A stretch of 64,000 nucleotides of DNA, from assembly GCA_904063045.1 (NCBI GenBank), contig CAJFCJ010000007.1:1756873-1820872 (forward strand), given 5' to 3'. The number at the start of each line of letters is the position of its first letter. Positions within the stretch are counted from its first letter, which is position 1. The DNA comes from Dimorphilus gyrociliatus (Eukaryota; Annelida; Polychaeta; Dinophilidae). Positions 34,890 to 48,600 of the stretch are shown one piece after another. The notes under the pieces were generated by a model. That model was not told the origin of the DNA. It searched no databases and was given only the letters and a program-made list of their open reading frames with translations. The translations under genes and the position numbers were made by a program.

Positions 34890-36683
34890 CAATTATTAAT
34901 ATTTTTAGAGTAGACTATAGGCTATAACATAAAAAAACATTTTTGAGTTTGAAGTTTTTCGATCGTACCTAATAATTGTATATATACGAAAGTTCTTCTT
35001 TAGGTAGCTTTGGACATTTTTCTCCAAAATTGTATTCCAGTAATAGATGTAATGTTTCAATTCCCTCTTTCAAATGTGAACAATTGTTAAAATTGCATTT
35101 TAATTACAGTTTTAGCTTTAAGTTAGAAAATTTTTTTTCCTTTTAAAACATTCGTTCTGAGTAATAGAAAATTTTTAAATATCTTTATTTTACTACTGGC
35201 TTTAATAGATTATAATTTTGAGTGTGTATAATTTGGAACCATAGTTATCTGAATCTTTTGAATATACGATGGCAGTATTGCTAATGTTTTCGATTGTATT
35301 TGAATCATGATTTCATTGTTGAATAATTCATACAATTTTCCGTCTTTCACCTGACGGACATTTCAATAACTATTTACCTAGCAGTAGCGCCATCTGAAAG
35401 AGTTATATTTCTGTTAGCAAGGAAGCGATTTAATCAAAGCGGCGTGTCGTAGTGAATTAGATTTCATTGAACTCTGACCGAATAGTCATGTTATCAAGAA
35501 GCGCGACTGGGAATGAATATGTATGAGCTTCCCAAAGGCATATTTTTGTCAGTAAATTGAATTAAGTCGGGCATTTAAGCGAGCTTATTGAAATTCAAAT
35601 GTGAGTGTGATTGATGAAAGCGATGGCTGACGTCTGTATTAAAAATACCTAAAAATTCAACTAAAAACAAAAGATTTATAACACCTTCAATTCCATTTTA
35701 TTTGTAAATTTTAAAAGCATATGAAATATCAAGTGCGTTGGCGTGATTGGTGCCCGGTCACGGTCATAACTGCTACGTAAACGAGCTTACAAAAGAGTGC
35801 TTTGATCAGCGATAAACGTGATTCTAGACTGATTTCATTGTAATCTAACGCTACTTTGAACACTCGTATTCCGACTCGGTCGGTTCGCCTAGAACTGCGC
35901 CTAGTAACACGCGTCGCCGATCAAGGATGCGAAAAATAAACGTTCTGCACCTGGGTTGTTTTCTCTGTGCATCTAGAAGGCGCCAGACTGTCCCATATCG
36001 GCCGCCCGCTAACAAACAAAGTTCGTCCGGTTGACAGGTCGTGGGCGATTTTAATACACTATTTCGAATCGTCAAATTTCTTTCAAACTTTATGTCTTGT
36101 ATCTCTCTTCAAGGTATTTTTCTCTTTTGATACTGCAATCAATACCAATACAGTTAGTTTTATTGTGTACGCCACTTCTTTCTCTCTCTATCCTCTTTTC
36201 CCGCAAATAAAACATCGTTAGAGGAACGAGAAAAGGCTGATTAGAAGCAAGCATCTGTTGTCATATTGAATTATCGAAGCCTCGAGTCAATTCGTTGAAA
36301 AGTGTTGCAAAAAAATGTTGCGTAAAGAATATTTACCGAGGCGAGTGAAAACACAATTATAAACGCTCAGCGTTTGTTTAAGGATTATTAGGTATGAAGG
36401 TATAACAGTTTGAACGACCTGTTTATTTCTCTCGATTTGATAAGAGATTATTCAAATTTAATTTTAAGATTACAAGAGAAGAAAAAGCCTGGTATTTAGA
36501 ACAAGTTTGTCAGGTGGGAGGCGCCGAGCAGGTGACGTATGTCGACCAATGGCCGAGTTTTAGCATCGAAAACTAATCGGTAGAAGCTGTCTATCAAGTG
36601 AGCCAACCATCCAATCAGCTTTCATCGACAGAAGCGCCATCCCCTAGAAGTAGAAAATTGAGCGCACTAGCAAATCGAAGAGC
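34890..36683. promoter_or_regulatory. Upstream region and 5' leader of the POU gene
   Basis: About 1.8 kb without a recognised exon. GC and CpG content rises from about 35.4 kb towards the POU start, as expected of a developmental promoter. One AGATGGCGC motif (reverse complement) is at 35388-35396. A GGCGCC-containing patch with GCAGGTGACG is at 36520-36535. Confidence 0.4.
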
Positions 36684-37895
36684 ATGGCGACAACTACAGC
36701 TAATCACTATCACCATTCGACAGTTTCTGAAACAATCGACATGCAACAGCACTTTGACATCAAGTCCTACATGGCGACGCCTGTCAACCATGCGCCAGTT
36801 CACCATCAACAATGGCTAGGTTGTATTGACACCGCGCCGGCGGCTGCTGCCGCAGCAGCCGCCGCCTGGACAAGTTCGGCAGATATGACGGCTTTACATC
36901 AGAGGCAGACTGCTGCAGTCTCTCAACAACATCAGCATCCTCATACTCATCATCAGCAACTGCACCCAGCTTATGCCGCTTCTTGGTCTCCACCACCGCC
37001 AACATCAGCTCCTCATCACCTTACTGCTATGAATGGTGGTCAATTACAACAATACGGAAATGTTATAGCAGGTCAACACCATCCCAGCGTAATGCATAGT
37101 CTTGTGGCAAGACATGAACATGCAATGGCAGCGGCTGACCTTCACCACCATGAAGGTTTAATGAATACTGCTGCTGCAGCTGAAACTGCCCATGAACACC
37201 CACATCATCCGTCCGACGATGATTCTCCCTCGTCCGACGATCTTGAATCCTTTGCCAAGTCATTTAAACAACGACGTATTAAACTTGGCTTTACTCAGGC
37301 CGATGTAGGTCTCGCATTAGGAACCCTATATGGTAACGTGTTCAGTCAAACGACAATCTGCCGATTTGAAGCTCTGCAGCTCAGTTTTAAGAATATGTGT
37401 AAACTAAAGCCCCTGTTGCATAAATGGCTAGAAGAAGCGGATAGCACTAGCGGATCGCCAACTTCTATTGATAAGATTGCCGCACAAGGAAGGAAACGTA
37501 AGAAACGTACATCAATAGAGGTGACTGTCAAAGGTGCTCTAGAAAATCAGTTTGTTAAACAACCTAAACCTTCAGCTCAAGAAATCTCCGCCATCGCCGA
37601 TCAACTCCAACTCGAAAAGGAAGTGGTCCGAGTGTGGTTTTGCAATAGGCGGCAAAAAGAAAAAAGGATGACTCCACCGAATTTGGGCCCTAATGGTGAA
37701 ATCCTATTACCTGATTGCGCAGCTTCTCCAGTACCATCTCCTAGCCCTCCGACAACGACCACCTATCATAGTCGAGGATCACCTTTAATGTCACCACAAT
37801 CCGCCTGCCAGCATGACCATATATCGCCTCCTTCCTCTTCCTCGCCTCACACTCTTCTTACGTCATCGGCCTCCCATCAAACTGTAGTCAACTAG
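36684..37895 (+). CDS. POU3F: Class III POU-homeodomain transcription factor (Brn1/2/4, drifter type)
   Basis: A single uninterrupted 403-aa coding exon, as in vertebrate POU3F genes, although every other gene here is intron-rich. The N-terminus ([10 protein letters not shown]) matches the class III start. Next comes a poly-Ala run after APA, many His-rich blocks, and a Ser/Asp linker. The POU-specific domain runs about residues 185-258 ([21 protein letters not shown] ... [12 protein letters not shown]). The linker [12 protein letters not shown] and basic [12 protein letters not shown] lead into the homeodomain (about 270-328) with the recognition helix [17 protein letters not shown]. It binds octamer-type sites and directs neural, ectodermal and secretory cell fates. 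Large flanking intergenic regions fit a developmentally regulated gene. Confidence 0.96.
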   Translation: MATTTANHYHHSTVSETIDMQQHFDIKSYMATPVNHAPVHHQQWLGCIDTAPAAAAAAAAAWTSSADMTALHQRQTAAVSQQHQHPHTHHQQLHPAYAASWSPPPPTSAPHHLTAMNGGQLQQYGNVIAGQHHPSVMHSLVARHEHAMAAADLHHHEGLMNTAAAAETAHEHPHHPSDDDSPSSDDLESFAKSFKQRRIKLGFTQADVGLALGTLYGNVFSQTTICRFEALQLSFKNMCKLKPLLHKWLEEADSTSGSPTSIDKIAAQGRKRKKRTSIEVTVKGALENQFVKQPKPSAQEISAIADQLQLEKEVVRVWFCNRRQKEKRMTPPNLGPNGEILLPDCAASPVPSPSPPTTTTYHSRGSPLMSPQSACQHDHISPPSSSSPHTLLTSSASHQTVVN

Positions 37896-38081
37896 TACGA
37901 ACGTCTCCTAGTGACGGCACGTCCAACTCACTGTTCTGACGTTGCGCACGCAAACATTGCAGTGGCCAAATCACGGTGAAGCGCTGCAGCGCCGGATTGC
38001 CTTTCTCCTATAAACCTATCTATATCGACTCCTGTATGTATAGAATTTATATTACTAGTCATACGCGATATATGCATGGGT

Positions 38082-38084
<3 letters not shown>

Positions 38085-38119
<35 letters not shown>
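38085..38119. repeat. (TA)n microsatellite
   Basis: About 17 TA units, starting 190 bp after the POU3F stop codon, probably in or just after its 3' untranslated region. Confidence 0.9.
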
Positions 38120-38123
<4 letters not shown>

Positions 38124-38248
38124 TATAATGTACATAAACGACTTGCTGCTTTCTTTTCCGTGTCCATCCCATATATTTAGCATGCACGTGTATAAATGTG
38201 AAATATTAATTTTGTGCATCTACATATATATATATGTAGTAAATTGTG

Positions 38249-38480
<232 letters not shown>

Positions 38481-39101
38481 CAAGAATACATATGAAAATG
38501 ATTCTGAACAGTATTCAGTAGCTTTCCCGCTACAGTGCTTTATCGTGACGGCGCGATCACGCGTATTTGTTTATACAGTACGAACAAACTGTTGTGTATC
38601 AACATTGTAATAGACCTTCTGATAAGAACCGATTGCTGTTTTCACTTGTGCATATAGAGGCATAGAGCAACGAAAATATGCAACTGCTTTCATTTTAGCA
38701 TTTGTCAAGCGTAGTAGCCAATGAACGTTGCCCTCTCAGGCAGCAACGTGACCGCAATGCACGATAGCCTAAGTTTAGGCCTATGTACATCCCTTAGTCA
38801 ACAAAGCAAGCGGCGGTGCCTTTCTTTTTTTGCTTAGTTCTCTCCTACACTCTGTCACTAGTTGCAACAAAGGTGCTTTTCTTTTTACATTGTATACATT
38901 GGTTGAAGGCACGCAGCACCTGTAACCAACTTGAAAGAGGCGTCTGAAGTTTAGAAAATTTGTATATATGTGAAATTGATCGGAGAGTATATCTAACCTT
39001 TCACCCGCTTGCCCGCCGCTGTTTTGAATTGCAAATTTCCGTTTGGTGCGCGATCGTGCAGTCGGAATCGCGCTGGCGAAACGACCGGCCGGCCATTTTT
39101 G

Positions 39102-39109
39102 TGACGTCA
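39102..39109. promoter_or_regulatory. CRE-like site TGACGTCA in a GC-rich patch
   Basis: A full TGACGTCA palindrome follows CGACCGGCCGGCCA within a CpG-rich stretch of about 39000-39130, some 1.2 kb after the POU gene. It looks like an enhancer or promoter element. Confidence 0.35.
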
Positions 39110-39352
39110 AACGTCGGTGAGGTGAGCGGGTTCTTTTATCTATGCTTAGATATCGATACGGCAGCGAATGTTTAATTTCCTGAAGCCTTTGTGGCCGAAC
39201 GTTGGCAGCTGCCTTTTCACGGGCATCAATCATGATTGTTTTACGATTTACGCTCTGTGGCGGTGAGAGCTGTAATATAGAGAAAATACGGTATATTGTA
39301 TTGTATATAGGCGCAGATGCGGCAATGTCGCATCTCAACTTCATATCGAAAT

Positions 39353-39372
39353 ATATATATATATATATATTT
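39353..39372. repeat. (TA)n microsatellite
   Basis: About ten TA units. A similar run is at 39661-39690. Confidence 0.85.
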
Positions 39373-39488
39373 ATATATAAATAGGTCAATAGTGTTATGA
39401 AAAGCGTCTCTAGATAAATGTCAGCAACGCATCATCAATCGCGTATCTATCGATACGCAGCGCGCGTGTGTGCTCTCTATACTATCTC

Positions 39489-39522
39489 GTTGCTAAGGAA
39501 ACGCGCACCTGCATGGGCGGGG
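39489..39522. promoter_or_regulatory. RFX X-box plus GC box
   Basis: GTTGCTAAGGAAAC (39489-39502) fits the RFX X-box with imperfect palindromic half-sites. A GGGCGGGG Sp/KLF box follows at 39515-39522. TATCGATA lies about 50 bp before. Together they look like a regulatory module. Confidence 0.4.
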
Positions 39523-39659
39523 TTAATTTAAAAAAGGCGCATATATAGAGACCGTTGACTCTCTCGAGAGGGGATCGATTGATTAGTCAGGCCGCCCACC
39601 AACTGCAACTTTCCAGTTTCCTAATTGCCGCCACTCTATGCACATTTCTCTAAGGACGA

Positions 39660-39692
<33 letters not shown>

Positions 39693-41413
39693 CATTCTTT
39701 CTTCTCAGGCTTCTATCGCCCTGGAAACGATAGAACGTTTGGCGCGACGGATTAAAGTGACAGTTCCCCAAAAAGTGTTTGATTAACGAGAAAGCTATCG
39801 ACGATACAGATGTATGTAAAAATATTTCAAATCACATGCTACTTGTCTTTAATTGCACAACGGGCTGAGGTTAAAAATTATAGTATAATTATAGTTTAAT
39901 TCGGCTAAGATTTACATAGAATTTTGTAAACCCCTTTAGTGACTAAGAAGACAGAACAAAGAGTCGCAGCTGCTTGCTGACAGCTGACCGCAAAATGTCC
40001 ATCCATCATTTTTGTATAAGGCAAGTGAACGAGCGATTAATATGCCTATAAACTAGTACAATATAAAGACTTATAAGAGAGATATAAATCCAATTATTTT
40101 GTGAATCGACCCCCTACAGTCTGAAGTTGACGTTGGATTACGTAAGAGAGTTGGCTTTTTCATTAAGCGGCGCGTTTGATGGTTGGGATGGGCATCAGTG
40201 TCATGCACACCAACAATTATCTGACGGCGCTATTCGACAATTACAGGCTACAAAAGAAAGTAAATCGTTGCAAAGTGTTTTTATCGGCGGCCTTTAAACG
40301 CACTAATGGCTTTTAAGACGCCATATACGCCGACGACCATGCATGTGGCGCCAGTATCGATAGCCGAGCTTTAACTAGCGTGTTTGCTGCGTAAACTGAC
40401 TTCTGAAAGGCACAGCTAACGCAAATATTCCACCTGACAGATCCGGCGAACGTTCCCAGTGAGCGTATAGTCTGTAGTGTAGAGGCCATAATAAAGTGCC
40501 AGTGTTCAACATATTTCTTGAAGAATAATTAGACAATACAAGCGAATACGAAGTTACGAATACAATTTTTTAAAAAGCACTTTCCTTCTTTATTATTGCT
40601 TCTACTTTTATACTGAAATTTTAACCATTTTATTTTACAAAAACCTATGGCACCTTCACGTTATGGCATTCAAATCGCCTGCGGCTGATCGTTTTCGAAT
40701 GGCTTTTTCCGCGTACAATTACACTTTCACTGTATAGTGCATACAGACATGCCTGAATCTTATATAGTTTTTACGACCCTACAATGACAAGAAAGAAATA
40801 ATCCGAAAAGTATACACAACGTATTAGACTGACCACAAACAAGAGAAGTGTTGGCGCGATACATTCGATTATGAGAAAATGAATTTAGGAAGTGACTAGT
40901 GCCGGAGCTCGTGCTCGCTCTCGCCAGCTAACTCGATTTCCATTCTCTGGTTGTCATGACGACTCAAAACGTTTCAATGTCATCGAGCCGTTCATATGGA
41001 CGTATAGATTAGTTATATAGCAAAATATATATACACATTATACATGGACGCCCGTTAAAAACTCATCAATCATATCTTTGGCTCCGCCCGTAAGTGTTTA
41101 TAAGTTTTCATCTGTGACAAATTTCAATCGATTTCTATTTTTATTAAAATCTCATTTATGGATAATATATTCATGTTTATGTGTGTGCGTTAGGGGAACT
41201 TTTGTTCTGCTGGTGGTAGTTGTTTTTCAAATATAAACGCCGCAGCTGTTGATACCCGCATCTGTATAGAGTTGTGCAGTCAAGCCGATGGAGCGTCTCT
41301 GGCAGCGAGAGAAGAATGACATCGCAAACGGCGTCTAATCCCGAATGTCGATTGGAGGGATGCGAACGCGTCCAATTTGTCCATTTATCTTTTTTTCATT
41401 GAAGCGATTGATA

Positions 41414-41414
<1 letters not shown>

Positions 41415-41476
<62 letters not shown>
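41415..41476. repeat. (TA)n microsatellite, about 30 units
   Basis: The longest pure TA run of the window. A shorter one is at 42809-42840. Confidence 0.95.
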
Positions 41477-41479
<3 letters not shown>

Positions 41480-42808
41480 TATGAAGTATATATGGTATAT
41501 GATTTCTATACAGTTTGCACGTATATACTATTATAAGAATGGATTCAACATATTTGTTTTTGAGTGATAAATATGTGTACTTGTGTATTGTAATACTTGT
41601 AAAAATATTTAGATCCTCAACAGTTGCGTTCACACTGAAATTTCCAATATCTTTTAAATTTCTGGCGATTTAAGAATCAGCAAAGAAATGAATACAAGAA
41701 TTATAATATTTGAAATTAAAACTACAGCCGAAATCTCTTTTTCACATGTTATGTTTTAAGATACAAGCTCATATGATGACAGTGAGCACGTACACAATGA
41801 GAAAGAATCTGTGGGAGAAGATTTATTACTCCGCTAATAGACACAACTTTGTCGGCGTCGCATGTCGGAACGATTCGCTACTCGCTGTGAACGTAGAATA
41901 CCGCTCATTTCTCATCATCATGCATATTCATGCGGGACAAAGACGCGTAATTAGTAGACGTCACGCCCCCTAACACGGTTTACTCGCAAATCAATGCTCC
42001 ATTTCAGTAAGAAGGAGAAGACGGCGGGCAAGTGGCGGACAGGCGTTACTCGGCGGGGTGTACAGATGCGTCCCTTTGAACATACTCATGCACACTACCC
42101 AACCCACTGCTAAATGAGCCAGTCACGTTTGTGAATATCGCTCAATAGTTAATCGTTTCTGGTCTGTTCGGGCATACGACGCTCACTTCCTGCCTCTTTC
42201 TACGTCCCGCGAGATAAACGAAGAAGCGTCAACCTTGACCAATCGACGCCGCATCTGGCGTTCGATCGATAAAGAAAAGCGCGTCACTTGAAAGTTATGT
42301 GGCGCAATCAAATTACAACTCGTGTACGCCAAACGAAGTTATAGCGATGGCGGTCTAAGCACCTGCATTTCTGCAACATCAATTTGCAGTTGATTGGCGC
42401 ATATTTGTGTGATGAGCGGACACAGAAAACGTAATTATCTTCTTACATCCTTCTCTGTCTGCTCCCTGTCAAAGGCATCTCTCTTTAAGCATACATTTAC
42501 AGAGAGATGAAGCAAAATGTTGAAATTTTTTTGCCTTTGTATTGAACTGTAAAATTTTGTTTCCAATTATCAAACAGAATAAAAATCTCTTTTCTGAATG
42601 AACTATAATTTTTTTCTATAATTCTGAAAACATTGTTCTTAAAAGTTTGTCCTCCAGTTTACCAATGTCAGATAGACACTTCATTGTTATAGCTCTAATA
42701 CATTTAATAGTAACGAAAATCATATATTTAGAATTCTAAAAAATATATATCTGTAGATAGAAGATTATGCACTATAAAATTACTATAAATAAGATGTATA
42801 TAAATTTA

Positions 42809-42840
<32 letters not shown>

Positions 42841-44070
42841 CGGACACACGCTGATTGAATTTGCATTAGAAAGAACGTTTGTTGGTGATCTGGTCGGCGT
42901 GCTTTGATGTTGTTTACACTTGATTTAAGGCCGCCTTCGATACTGTCTCTTCTGACTTACCTCATGACCTACTTTCCCTCTATTCAACACAACTCAATCA
43001 CTTTATGACAATGCAATTACCTTTTCCGTGGGCAGTGTAGGCTATATAGACGCACTGCGTGCTACTTCATTCATGACCCACAAAAATTGATGGAATTATT
43101 GACCAATTGAACAGCTGCTGAGACGAAAGCCGAATTGGCGCGGAGATTTTCGACGTTTCGATTGATAAGCGGTTCATACAGGACATTTAATTATTCGGAA
43201 GTACTGCACACGGCACATTACAAATTTTCTAGATTTATCATATTTATAGCATAAGTGATTATTCAGAAATTATATTAAGCCACAATTTTACAAAACAACT
43301 GCACTCCCACACATTTTATATAAGGTATAAAATGCACTAAAATATACTAATATTCAATTCACATCATGATTTTTGTAAACAAACATTTTTGTGCGTCTGT
43401 AGAGCTTAGATGTTATATAAAAAGAGAAGGTGAGTATATAATGTTTTATGCTTTCGTATATTTCATCTCTGCTACGAAGTTTTGATATATAATTAAGATT
43501 GCTTCTGTTAAATAAATCTTTTGTTACTAAGAAATCTCCCTTAAATTTGTTGAAATTCAATATATTTCTTTGTAATGATATTATTGTTTTAAAATTAGAC
43601 ATACGAATTGCTGAACCAAATTTCTATGCTGTTTAAATTTTTTTGTCAATAACATCTTATTGAGTTTGCAACGTTCGTTTATTAATAATTTACAAAAGAC
43701 ATGTATGTTTCACATAAAGAAAGAATACAGCATTGAAGCTGGGACGGTGTAAAGAAAGCGAGACGACGACGGTGCATTATTTAAAAGTAAAAACTATTTC
43801 GTAGGCGACGCACGTCCGAAAGTGAATGTGCTGCCATCTATGCGGGAGAGGGAAATAGGTCAGACAATCGTATATAAAACTTGTTTTTCATTCCAACGTT
43901 AACAATGACTTGCGCCATTAAAGCTGATCAATAACTCTCAACGCACACTTCATTAAATAAAGCACGTTGTTTTCTTTTTACGCTTTGCGTGCATTCTGTG
44001 TATGTTATATATAGGCATATAAAAGGCGCGCGACGTAAGATCATTTGTGGGCAATTCTTTCAATTAGTTC

Positions 44071-44215
44071 ATTCCCCATCGGCCGAACACGGCCGGAATA
44101 AAAAGCGGCGGGTACTTGGCCTTAGCGGCCGGCGTCACTTCCTGTTTAGAGCCTCGTCGAGTTAGACGCCATTTGCGTTTTGCCGCCCCGCTTCCGGAAG
44201 AGAGTTGTGTGAAAA
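44071..44215. promoter_or_regulatory. CpG-rich promoter-like patch with ETS sites
   Basis: A local GC/CpG island in AT-rich DNA: paired CGGCCG elements, GCGGCGGG, CACTTCCTGT (44136-44145), CGCCATTT and the palindrome CTTCCGGAAG (44191-44200). A further AAAATGGCGG lies near 44422. ETS plus YY1-type sites in a CpG patch are common at TATA-less promoters. No gene is seen starting here. It may begin an upstream untranslated exon of G-alpha-o or a non-coding RNA. Confidence 0.35.
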
Positions 44216-45609
44216 GAATGCAAACAAGCTAGGTATATAGGCTAGAGCACCTGTCGGTGCATGATGTCGCATCCGAACGTTTCATTTGTATATAAAAGAA
44301 AAGAAAAGAACATATATACATATACGTATGGAGCAAAAAGACAAATCAATGAAGAAAAGACAAACAAATTCGTATTCGAAGCACGTCAGTCGCGCTCATT
44401 TGGGCGCAAACTCAGAACAGGCAAAATGGCGGTTTGTTCCCTGGCGAGCACGGCAACACTCACGTTTTCATCGTCTTTGTTTTATATAAAGTTCTGCGGC
44501 AACTGCAATGTGAAAACGGCATCCGGGCATCTACTAAATCAGCCAAACAATCTATTAACCCGATGTCTCTCCTTCGTTTGCCTTTAGCCTTTTTTATTCG
44601 GCAACGCGCAACCTCAAATTGGGCAATTTACGACTGTTTGCGCCATTCGCATCTCGTTCGATTCCCTCTTTCTTTATTTTCTCCTGAAAAAAGTATCTTT
44701 TAGAAAAATCATAAATTAAATGAAATATAATGTACACAACTTGTTTAACAAAAAATGATTTTAAAATATAAAGAGAAAATACCTATCTTCACTAAAATTG
44801 CTAGTGTAATTTTTATATTTGTCTTTTCTTCTTTACTGTAAAGTTTTAACCACAGGAAAAGTGATTAGAGACGGTTTCCTGTTGCTGTCAAGAAAAGTCA
44901 ACATAACTCGTTCGCGCAACACGAGAAGAACGACGGGAAAATATGTGACGCCGCATTTTTTCGAACAACGCACGCGCGTTTGTTGACGAAAGGCGAGCGT
45001 CGATTTAATTTCTTTTTGCCTTCCCTCTCGCCAACTCGGGATGACCAGAGACGTCTAAAATAACGCTCCCTGGAGAGGTGATGCACTCTAATTACTTGTC
45101 AGGCAGATAATGACAGAAACAAGGGACTTGTTTGCCTTTATCGTTCTATTACATTGATTGTGATAAGTGTTTATCATTTCGCACAGAATAGTTATGCACA
45201 CTTGTTTGTAAAGTTTATTGTCTTCATTGTGAACATAGGTATTCAGATAGTCGGGTTCTCATGCTTCAACTTCACCAAGTCTGTACTCGAGCTAAGTTGA
45301 GACTGTTGAGTACGTCAAGTGGCTGTGTGAGTTAGCTCTGAGTGGGCAGTTTGCTGCCAAACTATGTAGATCTCGGTGCGTGCTCTGCAGCGTACGCTCC
45401 AATTGACAAAATGTACCTAAATTTCATCCCTATCATGGTCGCTTCTGATGTTTTGACTCTTTTGAACAGATGTGAAGGGAAATCTCTTGAGAATTTACGC
45501 GCGTTTCCTTTGTCTTAAGGCGTTATAACTTGTCTAGATCGTCGCAATTTCAACAGATTAGAAGAAAATTGGCGATTCGTCAATAAACTAGCAGCTGCAT
45601 AAATATCAG

Positions 45610-45692
45610 TGACGTCATGTAGTGACGTCATCTGCTTGCTAACGCTTCATTGCGTACGACAAACAAGGTGCTGGCAGTGACGAGTGACGTCA
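45610..45692. promoter_or_regulatory. Cluster of three perfect CRE palindromes
   Basis: TGACGTCA occurs at 45610-45617, 45623-45630 and 45685-45692. CREB/ATF or bZIP binding is expected. The first two start 13 bp apart. Confidence 0.5.
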
Positions 45693-48600
45693 GGGCATGA
45701 ACGTCTCACAAATTTGCTCTCTATAGTTTGAATTATAGCTTTTACGCGTGTTCACTGGGTATACTATTATACTTTCACGCTATTTTTTTTACAAGCGGTT
45801 ATAATACGTGGCGGTTGGTCGCTCAACTTGAAAAGGCGACTCGCCTTTTTGCAATTTCCATATTACGTAAACTAGTGGCAAAATTAAACGGCACGTTTTG
45901 CCTGGTTGCATCATCCACCAGAAGATTTATTACAACATTTTACGGCTTTCTCTAGGTATTATTTTAACTTTGTAGTTTTTATCCTGTCTTTCTAGGTATT
46001 ATCAATGCGAAATATATCAGTACTCAGTCTTACTTTATGCTATTATATGATCTGCCTCCGCAATATTATCGCAGAGAGCACAGGCGTAAGCAAATGATTA
46101 AAACATGAGAGAATGGGAGAATTCGAGTTAGGAAGGGCTTGCTGTATGAATAAAACGCCTGGTGAACATATATAAAGTGGCCTGATTGCTCATATTCCTA
46201 CAGCCGGTCGTTTGGTCAGCATGCTTGAGTCGTACTTGTCTTGTTGCTATGCTACGCTTTTATAAATGATGATATAGACTTTCTGCTTGCATTTGGAATT
46301 CACTCTTCCGCCAACAATACGTCAATTAAAATGCGAATTATTTGGATTAATTCCAACATTTGTCTTATATACTATGAGGTTCGCTTAATCTCGAAATATT
46401 CTCTGGCACACCTTTCATTTTCACGGATCCTCATTTCGAATAAAGTTTCAATTTTATGAACCAATAGATGGCGCTTTTTCCAGAACAAATACGTGCTTCA
46501 AAACGATAAGACGGACAAGAATCGGCGATCAATTATCGCTAATTTAACTATATGGGTGGCTCTTTTAAACCGGACAGCCGAGTAATTCTCCAGCTTTCAT
46601 GAGTAAAATAAGTGAAGAGTATAAAGAAATATGAATGTTATCGGTAACTTTTATCATAGATTAGCTATTTTAAATAGTTTCATTCTGAATTGAAGTTTAG
46701 TATATTTAATACAAAAACACAAATTGAAGTTGTCCTCCAATTTATCAATATTAAGATGAGGATAAAGTCATAACGGGTAAAAAAAGCTTGTTTTTTGTCG
46801 AAGTCACGTCAATCGTGCAAAACCTTCGAGGCACTTGTCAAAATTCAAATACAACGCCTAGACGCCTTCCGGTGGAGTTTTATCAACGCTTTTTAAGCAC
46901 GGTGAATGATTATACCTGATTGACTTGGCTGTGCAGATTAAAAATATGCGCATACTATAACTTTTTCATGTTGGTATTAACATGTTGCATGTTCAGTTAA
47001 TACACAATTAGCAATATGTCATAACCAGGAGATATATCACTGTAAAATTACATATTGATAAAAAAGAGGTGTTGGAAATTTAATTTCCTTGTCTTAAATG
47101 AAAACACTGAAACAGATGTCTTCATATAATTATTATACTTTCAATTAAGTGTCCAATAACAATTTAAGTTATATGACACACTAGTCAGCAACAATGATTA
47201 TGAATATATTTCGTGAGCTCACACCTGTTTTCTATCGTGATACTGCAGCATGAGAGGACTGAAAATGAAGTAGTCAAGAAACGTTTATTTTATATATTAC
47301 AGAATCTAGCATCTATTTCGTATTCTGAATGTAACGCCTGTTCTGCTCAGAGTCGCTGTGAATGTTAGTGACAAGTGTGACAAGCGAAGACGTCGAAAAG
47401 TGTTCACGCATCGAATGCGAATGTTAATGCAATGCATGACTAACAAATCCGGGAGTTAGCAGCAGATCTGTGCGGTAATGAGACGGCTGCTTATCGAGCA
47501 GTGATCTAGAGCTTTTCGGATGAGGATAGGCTTAAAATGGACACAACATGTGGCGCTAGACATTTCATTTTCATCATATTTTTACAAGTGATCGTCAAGT
47601 AGCATCTTCAATTTGAGTCATCCTTCGCTATATTTAATTTATCAGTTACTTTTTTCCAATAAATATCAAAATCAATGCAGAAATTGATGTAGCCAATGCC
47701 TTTCTTTATTAGATAAATATTTGCGTAATATTTATATGATGAAGATACTGAGTATACATTATGCAATAAAATATATAATAGATACAATATGTTCTGGTAG
47801 ACAGATAGTAACGCGAGCCAGTATTTCAAGTTCTATGCCGCCAACGATTTGCAATCTCACACTTCAACTTCGATCAGTGCGATCTAGCGTGACGGTGAGT
47901 GTGACGTTACAGCACGTGCTGTTTTACAATAGAAGGATTATGGGATTTGGCATAAATTGCCCGTTCACTGTTTTTTTTTCGACTTCTTGATTAGAGCACG
48001 CGATTCGCTCTTTTAGACATGCACTCTCAGTAAACCGCCACTGGCGTTCATTACAAACAACAAGCTTCATAATCGCTTTATTCATTAGGGCATTATGTAC
48101 TCAAACCAAGCATAAAACATCGTTGACGTATGTCGGTCTAGAAATCTGCATACGCAAACTTCACCTGCCTGAGACATTGACACTTCAGGCTACAAAAGTG
48201 GAAAGTCTAATCAAGAATGCGCGGAGCTAAAGATGTATGAGACCTAAACGCGATTTGACGACGAGTAAACGAAATTAGTGAACGAAGCTGTCGTTACAAA
48301 ATCTACAATTTTCACGTATTCATTTCTTTAACCCTTTTTATAGGATTTTCGTGTCGTATTCTCCAATTTTCCATCTAAACTTTGATAGCGAGAAATATTC
48401 ATTTGATATCGCACTCAAACACTAAAACGCCAACTTCGAAAGCTATCTTTTGGTGCCATCTACGGGCTTGTAATTACTAAGGAATAACAACAATAGATGG
48501 CATATGTGGTGTGCAAATGGAATTTGAAAACAGAAATTGCTGTAATATTCTGGTGTAGTGATCATTGATATAGGATCGTGTTTAAATGACTAAAACATAC

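Noticed and set aside
38903-38925. AAGGCACGC, similar to the start of miR-124
   Set aside because: The following bases do not match the mature miRNA and no long hairpin is visible.
38781-39389. 202-codon open frame on the minus strand
   Set aside because: It begins in a TA microsatellite, is basic and without family resemblance, and crosses CRE- and GC-rich non-coding DNA. It is probably chance.
44261-44587. 108-codon open frame after the CpG patch
   Set aside because: Two other frames are also open here; no domain or signal is visible. Kept only as a possible transcribed region.
45831-45849. Hairpin plus T-run resembling a bacterial intrinsic terminator
   Set aside because: The DNA is clearly from an animal nucleus, so a rho-independent terminator has no meaning here.
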